From: Pseudomonas brassicacearum
GTDB lineage: Bacteria > Pseudomonadota > Gammaproteobacteria > Pseudomonadales > Pseudomonadaceae
Length of the DNA: 64,000 bases
Assembly (NCBI RefSeq): GCF_000585995.1
Contig: NZ_CP007410.1
Location: forward strand, 2,817,430 to 2,881,429
Direction: 5' to 3'
Shown here one piece after another: positions 9,087 to 17,700 of this stretch. Positions within the stretch are counted from its first letter, which is position 1. Every line of letters starts with the position of its first letter. Position numbers and translations under genes: made by a program. Under the pieces are notes generated by a model. It ran no database searches. It worked only from the letters and a program-made list of their open reading frames with translations, and was not told where the DNA came from.

Positions 9087-10079
9087 ATGCGTTTAGTTCA
9101 GTTCGAATTGCCTAACGGCGAACGCCGCGTCGGTGTGGTCGACGGCGACCAGGTGCGGGAAGTGCAGGGCGCTGGTAGCGTGCGCGACCTGGCGCTGGCG
9201 GCCATCGAGGCGGGCGTGAAGCTTGAGCAGCAGGTCAACAGCCTGGGCCTGGGCGCCGGTCATGACTACGCCCGGTTGCTCAGTGAGCTGCGCATCCTGC
9301 CTCCGCTGGATCACCCGGATCCGGCGCACCTGCTGGTCAGCGGCACCGGCCTGACCCACCTGGGCAGCGCCTCGGCCCGGGACAAGATGCACCAGCAGGC
9401 TGGCGACGAAAGCGCCATGACCGACACCATGCGCATCTTCAAATGGGGCGTGGAGGGCGGCAAGCCCCAGGCCGGACAGGCCGGCGTGCAGCCGGAATGG
9501 TTCTACAAAGGTGATGGCAGCATTGTGGTCCGTCCGGGCCATCCGTTCCCGTTGCCACCCTTTGCCGAAGACGCCGGCGAAGAGCCGGAAATCAGCGGCC
9601 TGTATGTCATCGGCCACGACGGCAAGCCCTATCGCCTGGGCTTCGCGGTGGGCAACGAGTTCTCCGATCACGTCATGGAACGCAAGAATTACCTGTACCT
9701 GGCCCACTCGAAATTGCGCAGCTGCAGTTTTGGTCCGGAACTTCGCGTGGGGGAACTGCCTCAACATCTTTCCGGAACCAGTCGTATCCTGCGCAACGGC
9801 GAAGTGCTGTGGCAGAACGAATTCCTCAGTGGCGAGGCCAACATGTGCCACAGCCTCGAAAACCTGGAGTTCCATCACTTCAAGTACAGTCAGTTCCTGC
9901 GTCCGGGGGACGTGCACGTTCATTTCTTCGGCACCGCGACCCTGTCGTTCGCCGACGGCATCCGCACCCAGCCGGGGGATGTGTTCGAAATCAGCCAGGC
10001 TGAATTCGGCGCGCCGTTGGTCAACGGCATTGCCCCGGTAGACGCGGTGTTCAACCCGGGTACTATCGGCACACTTTAA
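9087..10079 (+). CDS. AraD1-type 2-keto-3-deoxy-aldonate dehydratase (fumarylacetoacetate hydrolase superfamily)
   Basis: This 330-residue FAH-fold protein is predicted to dehydrate 2-keto-3-deoxy-L-arabonate (or -xylonate) to 2-oxoglutarate semialdehyde. Seen features are the N-terminal MRLVQFELPNGERRVGVVDG, the segment LLVSGTGLTHLGSASARDKM, and the metal-binding/FAH part EPEISGLYVIGHDGKPYRLG with FAVGNEFSDHVMER. The frame opens earlier at 9048, but the ATG at 9087 has GGGAGAA in front and starts the family's usual N-terminus. It sits 13 bases upstream of the semialdehyde dehydrogenase, which would consume its product. Residue-level substrate choice cannot be read from sequence. Confidence 0.85.
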   Translation: MRLVQFELPNGERRVGVVDGDQVREVQGAGSVRDLALAAIEAGVKLEQQVNSLGLGAGHDYARLLSELRILPPLDHPDPAHLLVSGTGLTHLGSASARDKMHQQAGDESAMTDTMRIFKWGVEGGKPQAGQAGVQPEWFYKGDGSIVVRPGHPFPLPPFAEDAGEEPEISGLYVIGHDGKPYRLGFAVGNEFSDHVMERKNYLYLAHSKLRSCSFGPELRVGELPQHLSGTSRILRNGEVLWQNEFLSGEANMCHSLENLEFHHFKYSQFLRPGDVHVHFFGTATLSFADGIRTQPGDVFEISQAEFGAPLVNGIAPVDAVFNPGTIGTL

Positions 10080-10092
10080 AAGGAGACTTGCG

Positions 10093-11673
10093 ATGAACCA
10101 GATCCTTGGCCACAACTACATCGGCGGGGCGCGCAGCGCGGCCGGCCAGACCCGCCTGCAAAGCGTCGACGCCAGCACCGGCGAGGCCTTGCCCCATGAT
10201 TTCATCCAGGCCACGGCCGAAGAAGTCGATGCTGCCGCCAAGGCCGCGGCTGCGGCTTATCCGGCCTACCGGAGCCTGAGCGCGGTGCGCCGGGCCGAGT
10301 TCCTCGAGGCCATTGCCGATGAACTGGATGCCCTGGGCGATGAGTTCGTGGCCGTGGTCTGCCGTGAAACCGCATTGCCGGCGGCACGGATCCAGGGCGA
10401 GCGCGGTCGCACCAGCGGCCAGATGCGCCTGTTCGCCAAGGTTCTGCGTCGTGGCGATTTCTACGGTGCGCGTATCGACCGCGCCTTGCCGGAACGCACG
10501 CCGTTGCCACGTCCGGACCTGCGTCAGTACCGCATCGGCCTGGGGCCGGTGGCGGTGTTCGGCGCCAGTAACTTTCCCCTGGCGTTTTCCACGGCCGGTG
10601 GCGACACCGCGTCGGCCCTGGCCGCCGGTTGCCCGGTGGTGTTCAAGGCCCACAGTGGTCACATGGCGACCGCCGAGCACGTGGCCGATGCGATCATCCG
10701 TGCCGCGGAAAAAACCGCGATGCCTGCCGGTGTGTTCAACATGATCTACGGCGGTGGCGTTGGCGAATGGCTGGTCAAGCATCCGGCGATCCAAGCGGTA
10801 GGGTTCACCGGTTCCCTCAAGGGCGGGCGCGCCCTGTGCGACATGGCGGCCGCACGTCCGCAGCCGATCCCGGTGTTTGCCGAGATGTCGAGCATCAACC
10901 CGGTGATCGTCTTGCCGCAAGCGCTGGAGACCCGCGCCGAGAGCGTTGCGCGTGACTTGACCGCCTCGGTGGTGCAAGGCTGCGGTCAGTTCTGCACCAA
11001 TCCTGGCCTGGTGATCGGCATTCGTTCGCCGCAATTTACCGCCTTCACTCAGCAAGTGGCCGCGTTGATCGGCGACCAGGCGCCCCAGACCATGCTCAAC
11101 GCCGGCACGCTGCAAAGCTACGGCAATGGCCTGCAGAAGCTGCTGGCCCACCCAGGCATCGAGCACTTGGCCGGGCGCGAGCAGCAGGGCAACCAGGCCC
11201 AGCCGCAGTTGTTCAAGGCCGATGCCAGCCTGTTGATCAACGGTGACGAGGCGTTGCAGGAAGAAGTGTTTGGCCCGACCACGGTGTTTGTCGAAGTGGC
11301 GGACCAGGCGCAACTCAGCGCGGCGCTGAACGGCCTGCACGGTCAACTGACCGCGACGATGATTGGCGAGCCGGCGGATTTCGAACGGTTCAGCGAATTG
11401 ACGCCGCTGCTGGAGCAGAAGGTCGGCCGCATCCTGCTCAACGGTTACCCGACCGGTGTCGAGGTGTGTGATTCGATGGTCCACGGCGGGCCTTACCCGG
11501 CGACGTCCGATGCCCGCGGCACTTCGGTGGGCACCTTGGCGATCGATCGTTTCCTGCGCCCGGTGTGCTTCCAGAACTATCCCGACAGCCTGCTGCCGGA
11601 GCCGCTGAAGAACGCCAACCCGCTGGGGATCCAGCGGTTGGTGGATGGGGTGCCGGGGCGCGAGGCGCTCTAA
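10093..11673 (+). CDS. 2-oxoglutarate semialdehyde (2,5-dioxovalerate) dehydrogenase, NADP-type aldehyde dehydrogenase
   Basis: This 526-residue aldehyde dehydrogenase would oxidise 2-oxoglutarate semialdehyde to 2-oxoglutarate, the last step of the oxidative pentose pathway. The Rossmann part shows FGASNFPLAFSTAGGDTASA and GFTGSLKGGRAL. The catalytic cysteine lies in QGCGQFCTNPG near residue 300, and the general-base glutamate in FAEMSSINP, which is the pattern of the KGSADH branch. AGGAG precedes the ATG. It is cotranscribed with the AraD1-type gene. Confidence 0.9.
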   Translation: MNQILGHNYIGGARSAAGQTRLQSVDASTGEALPHDFIQATAEEVDAAAKAAAAAYPAYRSLSAVRRAEFLEAIADELDALGDEFVAVVCRETALPAARIQGERGRTSGQMRLFAKVLRRGDFYGARIDRALPERTPLPRPDLRQYRIGLGPVAVFGASNFPLAFSTAGGDTASALAAGCPVVFKAHSGHMATAEHVADAIIRAAEKTAMPAGVFNMIYGGGVGEWLVKHPAIQAVGFTGSLKGGRALCDMAAARPQPIPVFAEMSSINPVIVLPQALETRAESVARDLTASVVQGCGQFCTNPGLVIGIRSPQFTAFTQQVAALIGDQAPQTMLNAGTLQSYGNGLQKLLAHPGIEHLAGREQQGNQAQPQLFKADASLLINGDEALQEEVFGPTTVFVEVADQAQLSAALNGLHGQLTATMIGEPADFERFSELTPLLEQKVGRILLNGYPTGVEVCDSMVHGGPYPATSDARGTSVGTLAIDRFLRPVCFQNYPDSLLPEPLKNANPLGIQRLVDGVPGREAL

Positions 11674-11718
11674 GCATCGCGGTGAGGCCGTGGCATTGAT
11701 GTTGAATGTGCCGGCCTC

Positions 11719-11810
11719 TTCGCGGGCAAGCCCGCTCCCACACTGGGTTTCCTGGGATACGGAATGTGTATTCACCGCCGATCCAATTGTGGGAGCGGGC
11801 TTGCTCGCGA
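11719..11810. repeat. Type A REP-like inverted pair
   Basis: Two inverted units (11719-11741 and 11789-11810) with the GGGCAAGCCCGC/GCGGGCTTGCTC cores follow the semialdehyde dehydrogenase. Their stem could act as a transcript end or an mRNA 3' stabiliser. The rest of the 236-base gap has no gene that can be supported. Confidence 0.8.
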
Positions 11811-11909
11811 AGGCAATCGCCCAGTCAACATCGAGTCTGAAGTGATGGCCCAAGGTCCACCAGCACATTGGGTTATCATGGCAACTTTCCCAACGACCGA
11901 CTGATCACC

Positions 11910-12206
11910 ATGACTGCCGTAACCGCCCCCCTGCTGCAAGCCCTCGACTCCTGCGACATGCTGATTATCGACGGCCTGCACGCATTCAATTTTGAGCTCG
12001 ACGAGCAGGACCAACTGCACGTTGAGTGCATGAACGGTCGCACCCTCGAGCACTGGCGGTTCACGCCGGCGCAAATGCAGGCCGCGACGTTCGACAAGGC
12101 CTCGAATCACTGGATCATCACCAGTGACTCCGGCGACCACCATCTGGAATGCGTGGAAGCCTCCAGCGGCCACGACGATGAGGACGACGAAGATGAAAAT
12201 GCGTAG
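11910..12206 (+). CDS. Small acidic protein, resembles Pseudomonas DUF5629 family
   Basis: This 98-residue soluble protein begins MTAVTAPLLQALDSCDMLII and ends in a very acidic tail (GHDDEDDEDENA). The central part GLHAFNFELDEQDQLHVECM recalls small Pseudomonas proteins annotated DUF5629, from memory only. An earlier in-frame ATG at 11868 exists; the later start is chosen because the product then begins in family style. Its end overlaps the lactonase start by 14 bases, suggesting translational coupling. Function unknown. Confidence 0.6.
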   Translation: MTAVTAPLLQALDSCDMLIIDGLHAFNFELDEQDQLHVECMNGRTLEHWRFTPAQMQAATFDKASNHWIITSDSGDHHLECVEASSGHDDEDDEDENA

Positions 12207-13368
12207 CCTCTGGCCGTTGTTGATGGCCGGCAGCCTGGGCGCCATGGGCGTCCAGGCAGACACCAACGAGCGCCATCAACTGCTGGTGGGTTCCTACACC
12301 GCCGGCCAGAGCCAGGGCATCTACCGGTTGCAATTCGACAGCCGCACCGGCCAGCTCGATGCCAACCCGTTGCAAGTGATCAAGACTGACAATCCTTCCT
12401 GGCTGACGCTGTCCAGCGATATGACCCGGCTGTTCGTGGTCAACGAAAACGGGCCGGGACAGCAAGACCCGGTGGGCAAGGTCAGCAGCTACGCCATCGA
12501 CCCGAAAACCCAGCAACTGAGCCTGATCAACCAGGTGCAGTCCCTGGGCAACGAGCCGACCCATTCCAGCCTCAGCGGTGATGGTCGGCATCTGCTGGTC
12601 AGCAACTATTCGGTCGTGGAAGACCCGGGCGGCACCCTGGCGGTGTTGCCAGTGGGCGCCGACGGCAAGCTGGCGCCGGTGGTGCAGTTGAGCAGTCATC
12701 AGCCGAGCCGGGTCAATCCCGAGCGGCAGATGTCGGCCCATGTGCACTCGGCGGTGTCCTCACCGGATGGCAAATATGTGTTCGCCAACGACCTGGGGGC
12801 GGACAAGGTCTTCATCTATCGCTACGACCCCAAGGCCAATCCCGAACTGCCGCTGACTGCCGCCAATCCGGCCTTCGTGCAATTGCCACCCGGCAGCGGT
12901 CCACGGCACTTGCTGTTCAGCGCCGATGGCAAGCACGCCTGGCTGACGATGGAAATGACCGCGCAAGTGGCGGTGTTCGATTACCAGGACGGCCGCCTGA
13001 CCCAGCGCCAACTGGTGGACCTGGCGGCCGGCAAGCCGCAGGCGGGTAGGGCGGCGGCTGCGCTGCATGCTTCCAAGGACGGCAAGTTCCTCTACGTCAG
13101 CAATCGCGGCACCACCAACGAACTGCTGGTGTTCGCCATCGACTCGGCGGCGGGGACGCTCAAGGAGCTGCAACGACGTTCCGTCGAAGGCGACCATCCT
13201 CGGGAGTTCAGCCTCGATCCGAGTGGCAGATTCCTGCTGATTGCCAACCAGAAGAGCAATCAGATCGTGGTGGTCGAGCGCGATCCCAAGACCGGCCTGC
13301 TGGGTAAAACCGTGCAGAAAATGCCGATGGATGCACCAAGCGATTTGAAATTCATCGTGCGTCAATAG
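12193..13368 (+). CDS. Exported lactonase, 7-bladed beta-propeller (Pgl/YbhE-like)
   Basis: This 391-residue protein has an N-terminal signal peptide (MKMRSLWPLLMAGSLGAMGVQA). The propeller repeats include LLVGSYTAGQSQGIYRL, AHVHSAVSSPDGKYVFANDLG, GPRHLLFSADGKHAWLTMEM and HPREFSLDPSGRFLLIANQ, typical of the 6-phosphogluconolactonase/carboxymuconate cyclase family (Lactonase, PF10282). The frame extends upstream to 12124, but the signal peptide fixes the start at 12193 (ATG AAA ATG). Export points to periplasmic hydrolysis of an aldonolactone, which would feed the aldonate pathway. That role is inferred from location. A terminator follows directly. Confidence 0.8.
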   Translation: MKMRSLWPLLMAGSLGAMGVQADTNERHQLLVGSYTAGQSQGIYRLQFDSRTGQLDANPLQVIKTDNPSWLTLSSDMTRLFVVNENGPGQQDPVGKVSSYAIDPKTQQLSLINQVQSLGNEPTHSSLSGDGRHLLVSNYSVVEDPGGTLAVLPVGADGKLAPVVQLSSHQPSRVNPERQMSAHVHSAVSSPDGKYVFANDLGADKVFIYRYDPKANPELPLTAANPAFVQLPPGSGPRHLLFSADGKHAWLTMEMTAQVAVFDYQDGRLTQRQLVDLAAGKPQAGRAAAALHASKDGKFLYVSNRGTTNELLVFAIDSAAGTLKELQRRSVEGDHPREFSLDPSGRFLLIANQKSNQIVVVERDPKTGLLGKTVQKMPMDAPSDLKFIVRQ

Positions 13369-13373
13369 ACCGC

Positions 13374-13394
13374 AGGCCCCGTTTTTCGGGGCCT
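13374..13394 (+). terminator. Rho-independent terminator after the lactonase gene
   Basis: AGGCCCC-GTTTTTC-GGGGCCTT forms a 7-8 bp GC-rich stem directly after the lactonase stop codon. The T-run is mostly in the loop, and only a short TT tail follows. Confidence 0.7.
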
Positions 13395-13524
13395 TCACTC
13401 TTGTATCAACGGGACTGATATTCGCTAGTATTACAAAGCATTTCAAGCCCACACGCCTCGGCGCGTAAGTTTGCTTCACGGCCCAACCGGGCAAGCCAGC
13501 CAACTGAATCCGAGGTCTACCGCC

Positions 13525-13704
13525 ATGAATCTGAATCTCTTCTCCGTGATCGCCGCTTCCGCCATCTCTGCCACTGTGGCGCTGCCTGCCAGTGCCAGTG
13601 TCGAGATCAGCGACAAGAAAAACCGTACCCAGAGCTACACCGAGAAATACCTGCAACAAAGTGCCAACTTCTATGCGGCGCTGGATCACAAGACCCAACA
13701 CTGA
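13525..13704 (+). CDS. Small exported protein of unknown function (59 residues)
   Basis: MNLNLFSVIAASAISATVAL followed by PASAS is a clear signal peptide with an AXA-type cleavage site. The mature part, about 36 residues, is polar (VEISDKKNRTQSYTEKYLQQ, then SANFYAALDHKTQH). The frame extends upstream to 13471, but the signal peptide sets the ATG at 13525. It has no recognised family. It is flanked by a terminator and by a long hairpin repeat, so it is probably monocistronic. Confidence 0.6.
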   Translation: MNLNLFSVIAASAISATVALPASASVEISDKKNRTQSYTEKYLQQSANFYAALDHKTQH

Positions 13705-13721
13705 AATCTCGCGCAACGACT

Positions 13722-13783
13722 GAAGCCTGCGATCTTTTCATCTTCACTGAACACCGGGTGAAAGAGAAAAGATCGCAGGCTTC
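13722..13783. repeat. Long hairpin repeat, GAAGCCTGCGATC family
   Basis: An 18-base arm (13722-13739) is matched perfectly in inverse at 13766-13783, with a partly paired inner part. GCCTGCGATCTTTT-type hairpins recur in Pseudomonas intergenic DNA. It lies just after the 59-residue exported protein and may terminate its transcript. Confidence 0.75.
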
Positions 13784-13879
13784 GCCGTTTCTGGAAAAAT
13801 CCAGCTGTAATATCACTTGGCCATGTGTTTAAATTTGACGCTGACAAATTGACTCCTTTGCAGGTTAAGGATCGACACC

Positions 13880-14005
13880 ATGGCCATGCGTCTGGCAGTG
13901 ATGCTGCTGTTTCTCTACTCCACTCCGATTGTTTCAGCCGCCCAACCGGATTCCGGTGAGTTGGAAGTGGCTCGTGAGCGATTGTTGAGTCTGCTTAGCG
14001 ACTGA
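13880..14005 (+). CDS. Very small putative exported peptide (41 residues)
   Basis: ATG at 13880 to TGA at 14003-14005. The product begins MAMRLAVMLLFLYSTPIVSA, a signal-peptide-like stretch, and continues AAQPDSGELEVARERLLSLL SD. TTAAGG lies about 13 bases before the start, and TTGACG/TTGACT boxes occur in the AT-rich stretch at 13830-13860. The reading frame is short, so the call is tentative; it is supported by the signal-like N-terminus and its position after an AT-rich promoter-like region. Confidence 0.45.
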   Translation: MAMRLAVMLLFLYSTPIVSAAQPDSGELEVARERLLSLLSD

Positions 14006-14041
14006 TCGGATCGGCAACAATCGGGCTGCAGGATTGCCTTT

Positions 14042-14119
14042 GTGGCGAGGGAGCTTGCTCCCGCTCGATTGCGCAGCAATCGCAAAAAGGGTCCGCTGCG
14101 CGGCCCAGCGGGAGCAAGG
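14042..14119. repeat. Type B palindromic element with a truncated right end
   Basis: The left arm GTGGCGAGGGAGCTTGCTCC is complete. The right arm has CAGCGGGAGCAAGG but lacks the closing CTCCCTCGCCAC seen in complete copies elsewhere in the window. It lies between the 41-residue peptide gene and the GST gene. Confidence 0.8.
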
Positions 14120-14134
14120 GCTGTGTGCAGGCTG

Positions 14135-14737
14135 TTACTTGGCCATGATCGCCACGAACAGCTCGGACGCCAGGAACCGCTGCAACCACTGCTGCAAATG
14201 CGGGTAGGGCGCCTGGGCAAACCACTCGCGGTCGACATGGGCGAATTGCCGTATGAAGGGCATCACTGCTATGTCCGCCAGACTCTGGTGCTCCGCCGCC
14301 AGAAACGGCCGGGTTGCAAGCAGTGCCTCCAGGCGGCGCAGAAAGTCTTCGCCCTCGCTGCGGTAATACTCCTTCGGGTACTCGGGGTAGCGCTCGGGGT
14401 ATTTGTAGCGATTCAGGTGAAGCTTGAACCGATGGTCGTTCTCCTCGATCAACGCCGCCGTCAACGCTTGGCCCACAGGATCGTCCAGCAGCCGCCAGTC
14501 TTGCGGATCATGCCGGGCCAAGGCCCAGGCCATGATCTCCAGGCTTTCATCGATTACCCGGCCCTCAACCTGCAGCACCGGCACCGTGCCTTTGCTGGAC
14601 AATGCGAGCATCTCGGCAGGCTTGGCCTTCAGGCTGACTTCGACAATCTCCAACTCGACAGCGCTGTAGCGCAAGGCCATGCGCGCTCGCATTGCGTAGG
14701 GGCAGCGGCGGAAGGAATAGAGCGTGGCGCGGCTCAT
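14135..14737 (-). CDS. Glutathione S-transferase-like protein
   Basis: This 200-residue protein has an N-terminal thioredoxin-like domain with the redox motif CPYA (LYSFRRCPYAMRARMAL) and the glutathione-binding cis-proline and SNAIL-like parts GTVPVLQ and DESLEIM. A helical C-terminal domain follows. The CPYA site suggests a glutaredoxin/omega-like cysteine GST rather than a Tyr or Ser enzyme. Its ATG overlaps the sbcC stop (ATGA), so it is translated from the sbcDC transcript. The type B element downstream may end the transcript. The link to DNA repair is unexplained; substrate unknown. Confidence 0.85.
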   Translation of the reverse strand: MSRATLYSFRRCPYAMRARMALRYSAVELEIVEVSLKAKPAEMLALSSKGTVPVLQVEGRVIDESLEIMAWALARHDPQDWRLLDDPVGQALTAALIEENDHRFKLHLNRYKYPERYPEYPKEYYRSEGEDFLRRLEALLATRPFLAAEHQSLADIAVMPFIRQFAHVDREWFAQAPYPHLQQWLQRFLASELFVAIMAK

Positions 14738-17700
14738 TTCACCTCCACGGTGCTCAACCCGTTGCCCTGGCGATGGACCTGGATCTGCACCGGGATCCGC
14801 TCGTGCATTTCCTGCACGTGGGAAATCACCGCGACCTTGCGGCCCTGGGCCTGCAACCCATCAAGGGCGTCCATCGCCAGTTGCAGGGATTCGGGGTCGA
14901 GGCTGCCAAACCCTTCGTCGATGAACAGCGACTCGATTTTCAGCGTGCTGGACGCCATCGAGGCCAGGCCCAGCGCCAAGGCGAGGGAGACCAGGAAGGT
15001 TTCGCCGCCGGACAACGAATGCACCGAGCGCAGTTCATCGCCCATCTCCGTGTCCATCACCAAAAGCCCGAGCATGCTGCCGCCGCGCTTGAGTCGGTAA
15101 CGGCGAACCAGCTGCCGAAGCTGGACGTTGGCGTGGTGCACCAGCAAGTCGAGGTTGTAGGCCTGGGCCAGCTTGCGGAAACGGTCGCCGGTGGCCGAAC
15201 CGATCAGCGCATCCAGTCGCGCCCAACGCTGGTATTCGACATAGGCCTGTTCGATCTGCTGGGCCAGGGCCTGGTTGGCGTTCTGCCGGCGCTGATCCTC
15301 GGCCTGTTCGGCGCGCAGTTCGGCGCAACGCTGTTCGCTGGCGGCGAATTGGGCTTGCAGCTCGGTGAGGGCTTCGGCCAATTGCTCCGGCAGCAAGTTG
15401 CCGTTGTGCTGGGCCTGGTGGTTTTGCAGACGCTGCTCGCGTTCGGTCAGCAGCACGCGGGCCTGCTCGATGGCTTTTTCGCTGTTGAGCAGGCGCTGGC
15501 GCAATTGGCTGACGTGCTGCTCATCCAGGCTGAGCAAGGTCTCAAGCGCAGCGTCGTCCAGCTCTGGATGGGAGGCGCGCCATTGTGCGATGCCGGCGGC
15601 CAGCGTCTGATGTTCTGCATTCAGCGATTGGGACTGTTCCTGCCGGGCTTTGAGTTCGGCGGCCCGTTGCACCAGGTTGTTACGCAACTCCTGCAGTTGT
15701 TGATTGGCTGTCGCCTCGGCATGGCGAGCCTGTTCGAGGGCCTGGTCAAGTTGTTGCTGCCACTGTTCGGCGCTGGAGTGTGCGCCCAGCCGTTGCGTGA
15801 GTGTTTGTTGGCAGGCCTGCTGTTGCTTGGTCAGGGCGTTGAATTGCTGACGCGCCGCTTCTAATTGCTGCACGCGAGTCTGCTGGCGGTCCTGCTCTTT
15901 CTCCAGGGTTTGCTGGCGCTGGAGTTGTTCGCTGAGTTCGTCGCGCTGCTGTTCCGATTGTTCCAGGCGCTGGGCAATCTGCTGGTCGAGCTGCATGAAG
16001 GTGGCGGCCGGTTCAGTACGCAGGGCCTGCAAGGTGTCGGCCGGCAACAGGGCGCTGAAGTGGCTCAGCTCATCGTCCAGGCGCTGGCGATCACGGGCCA
16101 GCTCCTGTTGCTGGTTGCTCAACTGCTGTGCCGCCTGCTGGCTTGCCGTTTCGGCATCGCGCAGTTGTTGGGCGAGGCGCGCGGCATCCTGTTGCAGGGT
16201 CAGCAGGGCGGTTTGTCGTTGTTCGTCCTGGCTGATGTGCTGATGCAGCTGACTGTTCTGCTGGGCCAGCCAAGTGTCACGCTTGTTCGAATCCTGGGCC
16301 AGCAACTGCGCCGACAGCGGGTGGGCTTCCAGGCTGGGGGTCAGGCTCTGCTGCTGGCTGGCGAGCTGTTCTTGTTGCTGTTTGAGTTCCTTGAGCTGGG
16401 CGATGACGCCGCTGTATTGCGCGCGCAGGTCGATGACTTTTTCATTGAGCCGCTCGACCGCTTTGCGGGCGTTGGCCTCTTCGTTTTCATCGTGACGCCC
16501 GAGGCTTTGCAGCAGCGCTTCGGGCTGATGATAAGGATGTTCGACACTGCCACACACCGGGCAGGGCTGCTCGTCCTGCAACTGCGCGCGCAGTTGCTCG
16601 ACGCTTTCGCTGCGGGCCAGGCGCTGGCGCTCCAGCAGTTCACGGGTGACGCTCAGGGTCTGTTCGGCGATCGTCAGTTCGGCCTTCGCTTCACCGCCTT
16701 CACGTACCAACCGGTCGCGTTCCTGCAATGCCAACTGCTGGCGTTGCTCAAGCTCGGCGCCGCGTTTGTCCAGTTCTTGCTGGCTGGCCCAGAGCCGGGT
16801 CAGCTCTTCGAACGCTCGCAGTTGCTTGCGGTTGTCTTGCAGCAGGTTGCCGAGCAACTGGATCTGTTCGGCCACCGCTTCCGGTTCGGCGCCGGCTTCT
16901 TTGTAGAGGACTTCGAGGTCTTGCCGACGGGTCGCCAGGTCCTCGGCGGCGCGCGCGGCGCTGTGCTCCAGTGTGGCGAGTTCCGCCTGGCCCTGGTTCA
17001 GGCGATTGCCAATCAACATCAACTGCTGGAGTCGATCGCGATAGGCGTTCCAGGCATCGCTCAGCGGCGCAAGGTGGCTGCTTTGTTCAAGCTCGCCAGC
17101 GATACGCTGCAAACGTTCGGCCACTTGCTTTTGCTGTTCAAGCAAGGTGTCGATCGTGCGCTGGCCTTCGCTACAGGCCTGTTGCGCCTGTTCCTGGCGT
17201 TCGGCGCTGAGGCTCGCGTCCTGGGCCAGGCGGGCGAGGGTGCTCTGTTCGTCGAAGGCCTGGCGCAGCAATGGTGCACTGTCAGTGCTTTGCTGGCGGG
17301 CGCTGGTCAGCGCCTGATGCGCGTCCTCGAGGGCCTTTTCCAGTTCGGCTTGTTGGGCATGCAGGTCGATCTGCTGCTGGGTGAGCTGCTGGATCTGCGC
17401 CGCCAGGGGTTCGAGCTGCCGGTTCAGTTCCGTCTGGCGAATGAACTGATGCCGCTGGGGCGCCAGTTGTTCCAGGCGCGTCAGTTTCAGGCGTTCGTCT
17501 GCCAGCGTATTCCAATCGGCTTGGGCCTGTTGCAGTTGCTCGGCGGCGCTGCTCTGTTCGTCCTGCAACTGGCGCAGGTCCTTGAGCCAGGTGTGTTGCT
17601 GTTCCAACTGCTTGAGTTGGGCCTGTTGGGTCTTGAGTTGCTGCTGGGCTTCGTTGAAGCGCTGGTCCAGCTCGGCCCGGGCCTCGGGAGCGAGCGGCGT

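Noticed and set aside
10063..11868. 601-codon frame antisense to the semialdehyde dehydrogenase
   Set aside because: Shadow frame; it also runs through a REP-like repeat at its start.
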